A stretch of 64,000 nucleotides of DNA from Pseudomonadales bacterium (GTDB taxonomy: Bacteria; Pseudomonadota; Gammaproteobacteria; Pseudomonadales; Pseudohongiellaceae), in assembly GCA_024234365.1 (NCBI GenBank), contig JACKOK010000001.1, positions 124,001-188,000 of the forward strand, read 5' to 3'. A program made the position numbers and the translations under genes. Numbering within the stretch: the first letter of the stretch is position 1; every line of letters begins with the position of its first letter. Of this stretch, positions 25,508 through 34,276 are shown piece after piece. The notes under the pieces are model-generated. The model was given only the letters and a program-made list of their open reading frames with translations, had not been told where the DNA came from and did not search any database.

Positions 25508-26611
25508 TTAGTCTGTCGTTTTGTGTTTAATCGTTTTTTGGTCGGCCACCGGAATAAAAATGGCGAACCGTGTATGCCCGGGTTTGCTGTTGCATTCAAT
25601 CATCCCTCCGTGCTGATTGATGATGGAGTGTGCAATCGACAGGCCCAGCCCGGTGCCCTCTGCACGGCCGCTGATCATGGGGTAGAAAATGCTGCCGATC
25701 AGTTCTTCAGGGATGCCGGGCCCGTTGTCGATGACTTCCACCCGCGCAGCGAGGCGGTGGAAGGTGGAGCCGATGGTCACGTTTCTCAGCACCCGCGTCG
25801 TCAATCCAATGGTGCCGGTGCTGTGGCGAACATTCGGGCTCTCCAGTGCCTGCATGGCATTGCGCACAATATTCAGTACGGCCTGGATCAGTTGTTCCGG
25901 GTCTGCCATGACCTCCGGAATGCTGGGGTCATAATTGCGTTCGATGTGGATGTCCTTGTCCTGCACCTCTGCCTCGATCAGGTTGCGCACGCGCTCCAGC
26001 ACCTCATGGATATTGATGGGGCGCAGCTCCGGGAGCTTTCTGGACCCCACCAGTCGGTCAACCAGTTTGTGCAGGCGGTCTGCCTCTTCGATGATGACGT
26101 TTGTGTAGTCGGTCAGCTCGCTGTCGGGCAGCTCCCCTGCCAGCAGTTGTGCGGCACCACGGATGCCTCCGAGAGGGTTCTTGATTTCGTGGGCGAGGCC
26201 TCTTACCAGTTCCCGGGTGGTTTCGTGGGTGGAGACAAGTGCCTCTTCCTTGCTGATGCGTTCCGCATAATTGAGGGCCTGCACCTCCATCAGGATATGG
26301 GCGTCCTCCATATCGCTCAGCGGTGTGATGGTGTAATCCACCACGATGGTCCTGCCCTGGGGCAGATGCAGCTCTGCACGCCTTTTGGTGAAGCTGTGAT
26401 GGCTGTCGCGGGCGTTGGAGATGTCCGCGATATCCTGTTCTGCGCCCAGAAAGATGTCGCCAATCCAGGCGCCCTGGAACTGACGCCCGCTGATCGCCAG
26501 CAGGCTCTCGGCGGCGAGATTGATGTAGTTGAGCCGCAATTGCTGATCGAAAACGATAATGCCGGTGCTCAGATGGTCCAGAAGTCGTTTATGCAAGTGT
26601 TTGATGTTCAC
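25508..26611 (-). CDS. ntrB: Nitrogen sensor kinase NtrB
   Basis: The 367-residue soluble histidine kinase has an N-terminal PAS domain (about 8-120), the phospho-His in LAHEIKNPLGG near residue 140, an N box in AVLNIVRNAMQAL, and ATP-lid glycines in VIDNGPGIPEEL and GTGLGLSIAHSII. With PII protein it senses nitrogen status and phosphorylates or dephosphorylates NtrC. It is followed by ntrC after 53 bp. A -24/-12 type promoter and an NtrC-type site upstream suggest the pair is autoregulated. Confidence 0.96.
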   Translation of the reverse strand: MNIKHLHKRLLDHLSTGIIVFDQQLRLNYINLAAESLLAISGRQFQGAWIGDIFLGAEQDIADISNARDSHHSFTKRRAELHLPQGRTIVVDYTITPLSDMEDAHILMEVQALNYAERISKEEALVSTHETTRELVRGLAHEIKNPLGGIRGAAQLLAGELPDSELTDYTNVIIEEADRLHKLVDRLVGSRKLPELRPINIHEVLERVRNLIEAEVQDKDIHIERNYDPSIPEVMADPEQLIQAVLNIVRNAMQALESPNVRHSTGTIGLTTRVLRNVTIGSTFHRLAARVEVIDNGPGIPEELIGSIFYPMISGRAEGTGLGLSIAHSIINQHGGMIECNSKPGHTRFAIFIPVADQKTIKHKTTD

Positions 26612-26668
26612 ATGACTGCTCTATTTTGATGCGCAAACCCCGGGATTTCACGCGCTTACCCGATGGTA

Positions 26669-26684
26669 TGCAATAAGTAAACCA
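26669..26684 (-). promoter_or_regulatory. Candidate sigma54 promoter of ntrBC
   Basis: Minus-strand TGGTTTACTTATTGCA keeps the GG and GC doublets with 10 bases between, the defining -24/-12 spacing. It lies 58 bp before the ntrB start and about 62 bp downstream of an NtrC-type site. Confidence 0.55.
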
Positions 26685-26746
26685 ACAGCTGGTTCGTTGA
26701 TTTCAGCAGGGCTTGTGCAGTATTTGCCCAAGCCTCTCTCCCACAA

Positions 26747-26763
26747 TGCACCATTATGGTGCG
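26747..26763. promoter_or_regulatory. NtrC-binding site upstream of ntrB
   Basis: TGCACCATTATGGTGCG fits the enterobacterial NtrC consensus (TGCACC-N5-GGTGCA) with near-perfect dyad symmetry. Confidence 0.75.
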
Positions 26764-26867
26764 TGGCGCAACGACGTGATATCCAGGCGGGCACAAACGG
26801 GAGGAGGCATCATTGCTGAAAATGTGGTGATCGACTGTGTTGGGAATGATCACTCTGTCTCTCGAAG

Positions 26868-27033
26868 CCCTCAGCCGGACAGCGGTGTCAGAGACGCCAA
26901 AAAGCTCACATCCTTGTGAAGGCTCGGCGGGCGCCGTCCGACCGCCAGGGATGGCGGGAGTGCAGAGATTGCAGGAGCAAATCCTCTGCCATGGCGCCCG
27001 ACGCTCTGCCACCGCTGTCCGGCTGAGGGCTTC
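26868..27033. repeat. Large palindromic element A (CCAGGGATGG family)
   Basis: Perfect 24-base arms (26868-26891 and 27010-27033) enclose a region with CCGCCAGGGATGGCGG and a segment (about 26893-26927) that reappears inverted in element B at 27163-27197. No coding potential. Confidence 0.7.
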
Positions 27034-27120
27034 TCTTTCAGTGCCAGTCGTGAGCCGGTGCTTTTGATCATTTCTGCGGATTGAAATGTTTTCGCTGGCA
27101 CTGAATCAGCTCCGAGAGTC

Positions 27121-27216
27121 GGCCTGAGCATGCAGGACCGTCTCGCGCCAGGGATGGCGCGAGCCGAGCCTTCACAAGGATGTGAGCTTTTTGGCGTGTC
27201 CTGCATGCTCAGGCCG
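27121..27216. repeat. Large palindromic element B (CCAGGGATGG family)
   Basis: Perfect 18-base arms (GGCCTGAGCATGCAGGAC at 27121-27138 and its complement at 27199-27216) enclose CGCGCCAGGGATGGCGCG and an inverted copy of the inner segment of element A. A further CAGTGCCAG/CTGGCACTG pair lies between the two elements. Apart from these and the regulatory sites, the 720 bp between ntrB and glnA hold no gene. Confidence 0.7.
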
Positions 27217-27280
27217 GTTCTCGGAGCGAGCTACGGAGCATTCACATAAGAGTCAATCACCGGCAGGGCAGCGACAGAGC

Positions 27281-27310
27281 AAAAAAAAGCCCGGCGGGTG
27301 CCGGGCTTTT
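27281..27310 (-). terminator. Intrinsic terminator of glnA
   Basis: An AGCCCGGC/GCCGGGCT stem with an ACCC-type loop is flanked by eight T on the minus-strand side, 22 bp after the glnA stop. Confidence 0.9.
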
Positions 27311-27332
27311 CCAGGTCAGAACCTGGGGTGCG

Positions 27333-28742
27333 TTACACGCTGTAGTACATATCAAACTCAACGGGGTGAGTGGACATGTTCAGGCGTGTGCAGTCTGCAG
27401 ACTTCAGCTCGATGTAGGCATCGATCAGGTCGTCGCAGAACACGCCACCCTGCTTGAGGAAGTCGCGGTCTTTGTCCAGCGCTTCCAGTGCCTCGTCCAG
27501 GGAGTAGCACACACGCGGGATCAGGGCTTCTTCTTCCGGCTCCAGATCGTACAGATCCTTGGTGGCGGGGTCGCCGGGGTGGATCTTGTTCTTGATACCG
27601 TCCAGGCCTGCCATCAGCATGGCAGCGAAGAACAGGTAGGGGTTGGCTGTCGGATCACCGAAACGCACCTCGATGCGGATGGCACGCGGGTTGCCGCCCA
27701 GAATGTAGGGGATGCGGATCGCAGCGGAACGGTTGCGTGAGGAGTAGGCCAGCAGCGTGGGAGCCTCAAAGCCTTTCACCAGGCGCTTGTAGGAGTTGGT
27801 GGAAGCGTTGCCGAAGGCGTTCAGGGCCTTGGCGTGCTTGATGATGCCACCAACATAGTACAGCGCTTCCATGGACAGGCCGGCGTACTGGTCGCCAGCA
27901 AAGACGTTCTTGCCGCCTTTGGAAATGGACATGTGTACATGCATGCCGCTGCCGTTGTCGCCGACCAGAGGCTTGGGCATGAAGGTGGCGGTCTTGCCGT
28001 AGGCGTCAGCGGTGTTCATCACGCAGTATTTCAGGATCTGAACTTCGTCGGCCTTTTTCACCAGGCTGTTGAACTTGGTGCCGATTTCGAGCTGGCCGGC
28101 ATTGCCCACTTCGTGGTGATGCAGCTCAACTACCAGGCCCATTTCGGTCATGGTGTCGCACATGGCGCAACGCAGGTCGTGCATGGAGTCTACCGGAGCC
28201 ACCGGGAAGTAGCCGCCTTTGACCTTCGGGCGATGGCCCTTGTTGCCGCCTTCGATGCTCTTGTCTGAGGACCAGGCAGCTTCGTCGGAGCCGATTTCGA
28301 AGAAGGAGCGGCTCATGTCGGTTTTCCACTTCACTTCGTCGAACACGAAGAATTCCGGCTCCGGGCCGAAGTAGGCCTCATCGCCGATGCCAGTGGAGCG
28401 CAGATACTCTTCTGCACGGCGGGCAACGGAGCGGGGGTCACGGTTATAACCCTGCATGGTTCTGGGTTCGATGATGTCGCAGGTCAGGTTGACCTGGGGC
28501 TCATCCACGAAGGGGTCCAGAACGGCAGTGGAATCGTCCGGGCGCAGGATCATGTCGGATTCGTTGATGCCTTTCCAGCCGGCAACGGAGGAGCCGTCAA
28601 ACATGACGCCTTCCATGAAGGATTCATCGACGACATTGGCGGGGAAGGTGACGTGCTGTTCCTTGCCCTTGGTGTCTGTAAAACGGAGGTCAACCCACTT
28701 TACATCGTTGTCTTTTATCAGTTTAAGAGTCTTTTCAGACAT
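27333..28742 (-). CDS. glnA: Glutamine synthetase, type I
   Basis: The 469-residue enzyme joins ammonia to glutamate using ATP and forms a dodecamer. Signatures are FDGSSVAGW (about 48-56), HHHEVG with metal ligands, the ATP loop KPLVGDNGSGMHVHMS, and the adenylylation tyrosine in KDLYDLEPEE near residue 398, so GlnE-type covalent control is expected. Length equals E. coli GlnA. It is a single-gene unit with its own terminator. Upstream are two NtrC sites and a near-consensus -24/-12 promoter, so it is controlled by the NtrBC pair encoded just downstream. Confidence 0.98.
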   Translation of the reverse strand: MSEKTLKLIKDNDVKWVDLRFTDTKGKEQHVTFPANVVDESFMEGVMFDGSSVAGWKGINESDMILRPDDSTAVLDPFVDEPQVNLTCDIIEPRTMQGYNRDPRSVARRAEEYLRSTGIGDEAYFGPEPEFFVFDEVKWKTDMSRSFFEIGSDEAAWSSDKSIEGGNKGHRPKVKGGYFPVAPVDSMHDLRCAMCDTMTEMGLVVELHHHEVGNAGQLEIGTKFNSLVKKADEVQILKYCVMNTADAYGKTATFMPKPLVGDNGSGMHVHMSISKGGKNVFAGDQYAGLSMEALYYVGGIIKHAKALNAFGNASTNSYKRLVKGFEAPTLLAYSSRNRSAAIRIPYILGGNPRAIRIEVRFGDPTANPYLFFAAMLMAGLDGIKNKIHPGDPATKDLYDLEPEEEALIPRVCYSLDEALEALDKDRDFLKQGGVFCDDLIDAYIELKSADCTRLNMSTHPVEFDMYYSV

Positions 28743-28940
28743 TCTTGATCCTCCGTGCGATCGAGAATGTGACGGCTTAGGTCACTGGTTAATGGCTGGA
28801 GCCGCCGAGGAATTCGGCGGCACCTGTATAAAACCTTGCTTGCGTTGTGGGGTATTGCCGGGCGCCAGGGTCTGATGCTCAACAAGTAGCTCTCCAGGGG
28901 CTATAATAGCGCGCAAGCGGGCCTTGTGTGCAGGGGGAGG

Positions 28941-28956
28941 AGCAAAATATATGCCA
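28941..28956 (-). promoter_or_regulatory. Sigma54 promoter of glnA
   Basis: Minus-strand TGGCATATATTTTGCT is an essentially perfect -24/-12 element (TGGCA...TTGCW with GG and GC 10 apart). It lies about 200 bp before the glnA start and 72 bp from the nearest NtrC site. Confidence 0.85.
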
Positions 28957-29028
28957 GCAGGAAAATGCGCCCCAGCCCTTTAAATACGCGGTCTTTCAAT
29001 TTCAGTCTTCAGGCGCGCCAGCGCAAAA

Positions 29029-29045
29029 TGCACAAATAAAGTGCA
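29029..29045. promoter_or_regulatory. NtrC-binding site 1 upstream of glnA
   Basis: TGCACAAATAAAGTGCA is a 17-bp dyad with the conserved TGCAC/GTGCA half sites. Confidence 0.75.
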
Positions 29046-29058
29046 CTGATGTCCGTAA

Positions 29059-29075
29059 AGCACTATTTTGGTGCA
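29059..29075. promoter_or_regulatory. NtrC-binding site 2 upstream of glnA
   Basis: AGCACTATTTTGGTGCA matches the classical enterobacterial glnA enhancer half sites. It is 30 bp (about three helical turns) from site 1, suited to cooperative binding. Confidence 0.85.
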
Positions 29076-29132
29076 TTGGTGCCCGATGGGTGCCCGGGAC
29101 TCGTGCCTTTGGGTTTAACAGGCACCTCCAGC

Positions 29133-30605
29133 ATGAATTATCTCCTTCGTTTTTTCCCTGAAATCATCATCAAGAGCCGCGAGGTTCGCCAGCGCTATAT
29201 TTCGGTGCTGCGCCGCAATCTGCGTACCCAATTGCAGGCCGTGGCGGCGGATATCCAGGTAAACGGAGGCTGGGACAGTCTGAGTGTCGAGGTGCCGGGC
29301 AGCGATGCTGCCGTGCAGGAGCGTGCCTTGCAGATTCTGACGCATACCCCCGGCATTGACAGCGTCATGCAGGTGCAGACCTCTGCGCTGCTTGATCTGG
29401 ATGATGTCGCCCGGCGTGCCTGCCAGCTTTATGCCCCCTTGATTGCCGGCAAGAGTTTTGCGGTACGTTGCAAACGCGTTGGCAAGCATACGTTCAATTC
29501 CATCGAAGTGGAGCGGGTGGTGGGGGCGGCCCTGCTGAAAGCGGCCGATAATGCCCGCGTCGATCTGACGAAGCCGGATATTGCCGTTCGTGTGGGCATT
29601 CAACGCGATCAGCTGTTGCTGGTCGAGCATACCTACAAGGGGCTGGGCGGGTATCCGCTGGGGACTCAGGACGGAGTGCTGTCGCTGATCTCGGGCGGTT
29701 TTGATTCCACGGTGTCGAGCTATCAGTGCATCAAGCGGGGCCTGCTCACCCACTACTGTTTCTTCCGTCTGGGCGGTACCGAGCACGAGATTGCGGTGAA
29801 GGAAGTGGCCTTGTATCTGTGGATGAAATACGGTTCCAGCCATCGGGTCCGCTTTGTCACGGTGCCTTTCGAGGACGTGGTGGAAGAGATCGTCAGCAAG
29901 GTGGACAACTCGCAGATGGGGGTGATTTTCAAGCGCTTGATGATGCGCGCTGCGGGGCGCATAGCCGAACGCCTCAAGGTGGAGGCCCTGATTACCGGAG
30001 AGAGCGTGGCGCAGGTGGCAAGTCAGACCCTGGCCAATCTGGCGATTATCGACAGCGCCACCGACAAGCTGATCCTGCGCCCGCTGATTACGGTGGACAA
30101 GCGCGAGATCATCGACATTGCCCGGGAGATCGGCACGGAAGAGTTCGTCAAGAATGTGCCCGAATACTGCAGCGTGATTTCGGTGCGCCCCACCACGCGC
30201 GCGCGCATGCACAGAATCGAGCGCGAGGAAGCCAAATTCGATGAGGCCGTGCTGCAGGCCTCCATTGCAAATGCACAGGTCCAGACCATCGATCGCGTCA
30301 TGGAAGGGCTGGGGCGGCGGCAGGACAGCGTTCAGGAATTACAGCAGCTCAGCGCCGGTACCGTGGTGATCGACATACGCCATCCCGATGAGGAGGAGCG
30401 TCACGCGCTGAGCCTGAATGATCCGGCCATAGAGGTGCTGAAAATTCCGTTTTACCAGTTGCGCAGCCGTTTTGCGCAACTTCCAGCAGATAAAAGTTAT
30501 GCCCTGTATTGCGACAAGGGTATGATGAGCCGCCTGCATGCCTCCCATCTGCAGGAGGCTGGTTATACCCATGTGCAGGTGTATCGTCCGCAGCGACAGG
30601 ATTGA
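29133..30605 (+). CDS. thiI: tRNA 4-thiouridine synthase ThiI
   Basis: The 490-residue enzyme makes 4-thiouridine at tRNA position 8 and feeds sulfur to thiamine synthesis. Order of domains: ferredoxin-like/THUMP (to about 170), PP-loop ATPase with ISGGFDS near 185, and a C-terminal rhodanese domain with the persulfide cysteine in LYCDKGMMSRLHA near residue 461, as in enterobacteria. The ATG at 29133 gives the conserved MNYLLRFFPEIIIKS start; the open frame upstream crosses the glnA enhancer and is not coding. It diverges from glnA. Confidence 0.96.
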   Translation: MNYLLRFFPEIIIKSREVRQRYISVLRRNLRTQLQAVAADIQVNGGWDSLSVEVPGSDAAVQERALQILTHTPGIDSVMQVQTSALLDLDDVARRACQLYAPLIAGKSFAVRCKRVGKHTFNSIEVERVVGAALLKAADNARVDLTKPDIAVRVGIQRDQLLLVEHTYKGLGGYPLGTQDGVLSLISGGFDSTVSSYQCIKRGLLTHYCFFRLGGTEHEIAVKEVALYLWMKYGSSHRVRFVTVPFEDVVEEIVSKVDNSQMGVIFKRLMMRAAGRIAERLKVEALITGESVAQVASQTLANLAIIDSATDKLILRPLITVDKREIIDIAREIGTEEFVKNVPEYCSVISVRPTTRARMHRIEREEAKFDEAVLQASIANAQVQTIDRVMEGLGRRQDSVQELQQLSAGTVVIDIRHPDEEERHALSLNDPAIEVLKIPFYQLRSRFAQLPADKSYALYCDKGMMSRLHASHLQEAGYTHVQVYRPQRQD

Positions 30606-30707
30606 GGGAAGCGTGCTGCGTTTGCCGGCGTATCGGCACGGCGGTTGTTACGGGACGCAACGGTTTAACTATAGAGATTTTATGAACAATTACGTTATTG
30701 TGTCGCC

Positions 30708-32159
30708 ATGAAAATTCTCAGTCCAAGCCTGCTGGTCCTGGGAGCAATCCTGAACATCGCGGCACTGTTTCAGTTGATCCCCGGCGTCCTCAGTCTGGTG
30801 CTGAACACAGGGGATCAGCGCGCATTCTTCCTCAGTGCGGCGATCTCCAGCGTTTCCGGCCTGGTGTGTTACAGCATCGGCCATCTCTATCGAACGCCGA
30901 ACATGATTCCCCGGCAGATGTTCCTGATTACGGCCATTGCCTGGGTGGCCTTGCCCATCTTCGGCAGCCTGCCCTTTGTGTTTTCCTCTCAGGCCATCCC
31001 GTTCACCGATGCGGTGTTTGAGGCGGTGTCCGGCATGACGACTACCGGCTCGACTGTGCTGGTGAACCTGGACAAGATGCCGAAGGATCTGTTGCTGTGG
31101 CGCTCGCTTCTGCAGTGGATCGGGGGGCTGGGCATCATCGGCATGGCGATTGCGGTTCTGCCCTTCCTGAGTGTGGGCGGGATGAAACTGTTCCGCACGG
31201 AGTCTTCGGACTGGTCGGACAAATCCCTGCCGCGCACCCAGGAACTGATCAAGCAGATGATGTTCATCTATGTCGGGCTGACGGTGGTCTGCATCGTCCT
31301 CTATGTGATGTTCGGCATGGATCTGTTCAATGCCATCAACCATGCTTTCACTACGATTGCCACGGGCGGGTATTCCACCTCGGACTCCTCGTTTGCCCAG
31401 TTCAGCTCCCCGATGCTGCACTGGATCGCGATTGTTTTCATGATCCTCGGTTCCGCGCCCTTCTATCTGTATATTCGCATTATCAGGCATCGCAACCTGA
31501 AGATGTTCCGGGACACACAGTTCAATGGCATGCTGCTCATCATGCTCTTGCTGACGGCGGTGTTGACGCTGGTGCTATATCTGCGTTTGGGGGAAGGCTT
31601 CTGGCGCATCGTGACGTTGACGGCCTTTAACCTGGTGTCGGTGATGACCACCACCGGCTATGCCTCGGACGATTACTCCCTGTGGGGTGGCTTCGCGGTG
31701 GCGCTGTTTTTCTTTGTCACCTTTATCGGGGGGTGTTCCGGCTCCACCAGCGGTGGGGTGAAGGTATTCCGGGTGCAGCTGTGTTTTACCATCATCCGGG
31801 AGCAGATTGCCCGTGCGATTCACCCGCGGGCCACTCTGCCGCGAATCTATAACGGAGTACGCGTCTCCGACGAAATTCTCACCTCGCTGGTGGCCTTCCT
31901 GTTTGTCATGATCATCAGCCTGGCGGTGCTCACACTGCTGCTGGCGCTCACCGGTCTGGATCTGGTGACGTCTCTCACCAGCTCCGCCACCGCGCTGATG
32001 AATGTGGGTCCGGGGCTGGGCAGTGTCGTGGGCCCGGCGGGCAATTTTTCCAGCCTGCCCGATATGGCGAAATGGCTGCTCTGCCTGGGCATGATCATGG
32101 GGCGGCTCGAATTTCTGACCATTATCGTACTGTTCAGCCCGGCATTCTGGCGCAACTGA
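30708..32159 (+). CDS. trkH: Trk potassium uptake channel subunit TrkH
   Basis: The 483-residue inner-membrane protein has the four-fold TrkH pore plan with about ten membrane spans. The selectivity-loop segments are SGMTTTGSTVL, TIATGGYSTSDSS, SVMTTTGYASDDY and ALMNVGPGLGSV. TrkH needs the NAD-binding TrkA partner, not encoded in this window. An intervening 100 bp separates it from thiI. Length is that of E. coli TrkH (483). Confidence 0.95.
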   Translation: MKILSPSLLVLGAILNIAALFQLIPGVLSLVLNTGDQRAFFLSAAISSVSGLVCYSIGHLYRTPNMIPRQMFLITAIAWVALPIFGSLPFVFSSQAIPFTDAVFEAVSGMTTTGSTVLVNLDKMPKDLLLWRSLLQWIGGLGIIGMAIAVLPFLSVGGMKLFRTESSDWSDKSLPRTQELIKQMMFIYVGLTVVCIVLYVMFGMDLFNAINHAFTTIATGGYSTSDSSFAQFSSPMLHWIAIVFMILGSAPFYLYIRIIRHRNLKMFRDTQFNGMLLIMLLLTAVLTLVLYLRLGEGFWRIVTLTAFNLVSVMTTTGYASDDYSLWGGFAVALFFFVTFIGGCSGSTSGGVKVFRVQLCFTIIREQIARAIHPRATLPRIYNGVRVSDEILTSLVAFLFVMIISLAVLTLLLALTGLDLVTSLTSSATALMNVGPGLGSVVGPAGNFSSLPDMAKWLLCLGMIMGRLEFLTIIVLFSPAFWRN

Positions 32160-32258
32160 TTCGCTTGCGCGGCGCATCGCCCTGCGTCATTCCGGTACGC
32201 TGGCTTTTTGGAATCGCCTGTCTGCTATTGCAGGGCAAAGCCGTGCAGCGGCCTCAAG

Positions 32259-32287
32259 TAGTCACTGCGGGGGCTTTGGTGTATACT
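32259..32287 (+). promoter_or_regulatory. Candidate sigma70 promoter for typA
   Basis: TATACT at 32282-32287 with TAGTCA 17 bp upstream, 71 bp before the GTG start of typA. Confidence 0.5.
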
Positions 32288-32357
32288 CTCGCCCCTTTTT
32301 GCCATGCGCGCATGCGTGGCTTGCGCACATTCACTGACCCCTCACAGGTATCCGCTC

Positions 32358-34184
32358 GTGATCGAGAAAATTCGCAACATCGCCATTATTGCCCACGTTG
32401 ACCACGGCAAGACCACCCTGGTTGACAAACTGCTGCAACAATCCGGGACGCTTGAGGACCGAGGGAAGTCGGTGGAGCGCATCATGGACTCCAATGACCA
32501 GGAGCGTGAACGCGGCATTACGATCCTGGCCAAGAATACGGCGATCAACTGGCAGGGTTACCACATCAACATCGTGGATACCCCCGGCCACGCCGACTTT
32601 GGTGGTGAAGTGGAGCGTGTGATGTCCATGGTGGACTCCGTGTTGCTGCTGGTGGATGCCGTGGACGGCCCCATGCCGCAGACGCGCTTTGTGACCCAGA
32701 AGGCCTTCGACCAGGGGCTTAAGCCCATCGTGGTGATCAACAAGGTGGATCGCGACGGTGCGCGCCCTGACTGGGTGCTCAATGAGGTGTTTGATCTGTT
32801 CGACCGCCTGGGGGCAACGGATGAACAACTCGACTTCCCCGTGGTCTATGCCTCCGCCCTGAACGGCTTTGCCGGCCTGGAGATGGATGCCCTGGAACAG
32901 GATATGACTTCGCTGTTCCAGACCGTGGTGGATCGCGTGCCGCCCCCTCCCGTGGATATCAATGCGCCTTTCCGCATGCAGATCAGTGCGCTGGATTACA
33001 GCAGTTACGTTGGCGTTATCGGCGTAGGGCGGGTTACCGGAGGTGTAGCCAAGACCAATATGCCGGTGGTCATCGTGGACCGCGAAGGCAACCAGCGCAA
33101 AGGGCGTATCCTGCAGGTGAAGAGCCATCTGGGCCTGGAGCGGGTGGATGTCGATGAGGCCAGCGCGGGTGAAATCATCTGCATTACCGGCATCGACAAG
33201 CTGAATATCTCCGATACCCTGTGTGACCCTGAACACGTTGAGGCCATGAAGCCGCTGACTGTGGATGAGCCCACCATCAGCATGACCTTCCAGGTGAATG
33301 ATTCCCCCTTCGCCGGCCAGGATGGCAAGTTTGTCACCACGCGCAATATCAAGGATCGCCTGGAGAAGGAACTGATCTACAACGTGGCACTGCGGGTAGA
33401 GCAGGGGGACAGTCCGGACAAATACCGGGTTTCCGGCCGTGGTGAACTGCACCTCTCCGTACTCATCGAGAACATGCGCCGGGAGGGCTTTGAACTGGCG
33501 ATTTCCCGCCCCGAAGTGATTGTGCAGGAAATCGACGGCATCCTGCAGGAACCTCATGAAGCACTGGTCATCGACTGTGACGAGGAGCATCAGGGCGGCG
33601 TGATGGAAGAGCTGGGGCAGCGCAAGGCGGACCTGCAGGACATGACCATGGACGGCAAGGGACGCGTGCGTCTGAAGTTCATCGTGCCGACCCGCGGACT
33701 GATCGGCTTCCGCTCCATGTTCCTGAGCATGACCTCCGGCACCGGCATGATGAACCATGTGTTCGATCACTACGGCCCGGTCAAAATGGGCGAGATCGGT
33801 GCGCGCAAGAACGGCGTGCTGGTGTCCATGGTCCGGGGCAAGACCCTGGGCTATTCCCTGTTCACGCTGCAGGAGCGCGGACGCCTGTTCGTCGAGCCGA
33901 ACGTGGAAGTATACGAGGGCATGATTATCGGCTTGCACAGTCGCGACAACGACCTGGTCGTGAATCCGACCAAGGGCAAGCAGCTGACCAATATCCGGGC
34001 CTCCGGCACTGATGAAAACATCATTCTGACGCCACCGGTCAAACATTCACTGGAGCAGGCCATGGAGTTCATTGAGGAAGATGAACTGGTGGAAGTGACC
34101 CCCAATCACATCCGCCTGCGCAAGAAACTGCTGACCGAAAACGAGCGCAAACGCGCCAGTCGTGGCAGCGCTGCCCGGGGCTGA
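32358..34184 (+). CDS. typA: Ribosome-associated GTPase TypA/BipA
   Basis: The 608-residue translational GTPase starts at GTG 32358 (VIEKIRNIAIIAHVDHGKTT), the family's usual beginning, with AGGT nine bases upstream; an earlier in-frame ATG lies in unconserved sequence. G motifs: AHVDHGKTT, DTPGHADFGGEV and NKVD. Domains II, III, V and the BipA-specific C-terminal domain follow; the GLIGFRSMFLSMTSGTG segment is typical. BipA binds the 70S ribosome and aids 50S assembly and growth in the cold or under stress. Length matches E. coli (607). Confidence 0.97.
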   Translation: MIEKIRNIAIIAHVDHGKTTLVDKLLQQSGTLEDRGKSVERIMDSNDQERERGITILAKNTAINWQGYHINIVDTPGHADFGGEVERVMSMVDSVLLLVDAVDGPMPQTRFVTQKAFDQGLKPIVVINKVDRDGARPDWVLNEVFDLFDRLGATDEQLDFPVVYASALNGFAGLEMDALEQDMTSLFQTVVDRVPPPPVDINAPFRMQISALDYSSYVGVIGVGRVTGGVAKTNMPVVIVDREGNQRKGRILQVKSHLGLERVDVDEASAGEIICITGIDKLNISDTLCDPEHVEAMKPLTVDEPTISMTFQVNDSPFAGQDGKFVTTRNIKDRLEKELIYNVALRVEQGDSPDKYRVSGRGELHLSVLIENMRREGFELAISRPEVIVQEIDGILQEPHEALVIDCDEEHQGGVMEELGQRKADLQDMTMDGKGRVRLKFIVPTRGLIGFRSMFLSMTSGTGMMNHVFDHYGPVKMGEIGARKNGVLVSMVRGKTLGYSLFTLQERGRLFVEPNVEVYEGMIIGLHSRDNDLVVNPTKGKQLTNIRASGTDENIILTPPVKHSLEQAMEFIEEDELVEVTPNHIRLRKKLLTENERKRASRGSAARG

Positions 34185-34276
34185 ACCCGCTCCGGACAAG
34201 CCTGCCTGCAGGTGACGTGGGAGTGCCTTCCAGCTGGCCATGGGGTACCATGGTGGAAAGCTGAAGAGGGCCTCCC

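Noticed and set aside
29049..29132. N-terminal extension of thiI
   Set aside because: It covers an NtrC site and lacks conservation; MNYLLRFFPE at 29133 is the natural start.
32331..34046. 571-codon minus-strand open frame opposite typA
   Set aside because: His- and Gln-rich shadow of a highly conserved GTPase gene.
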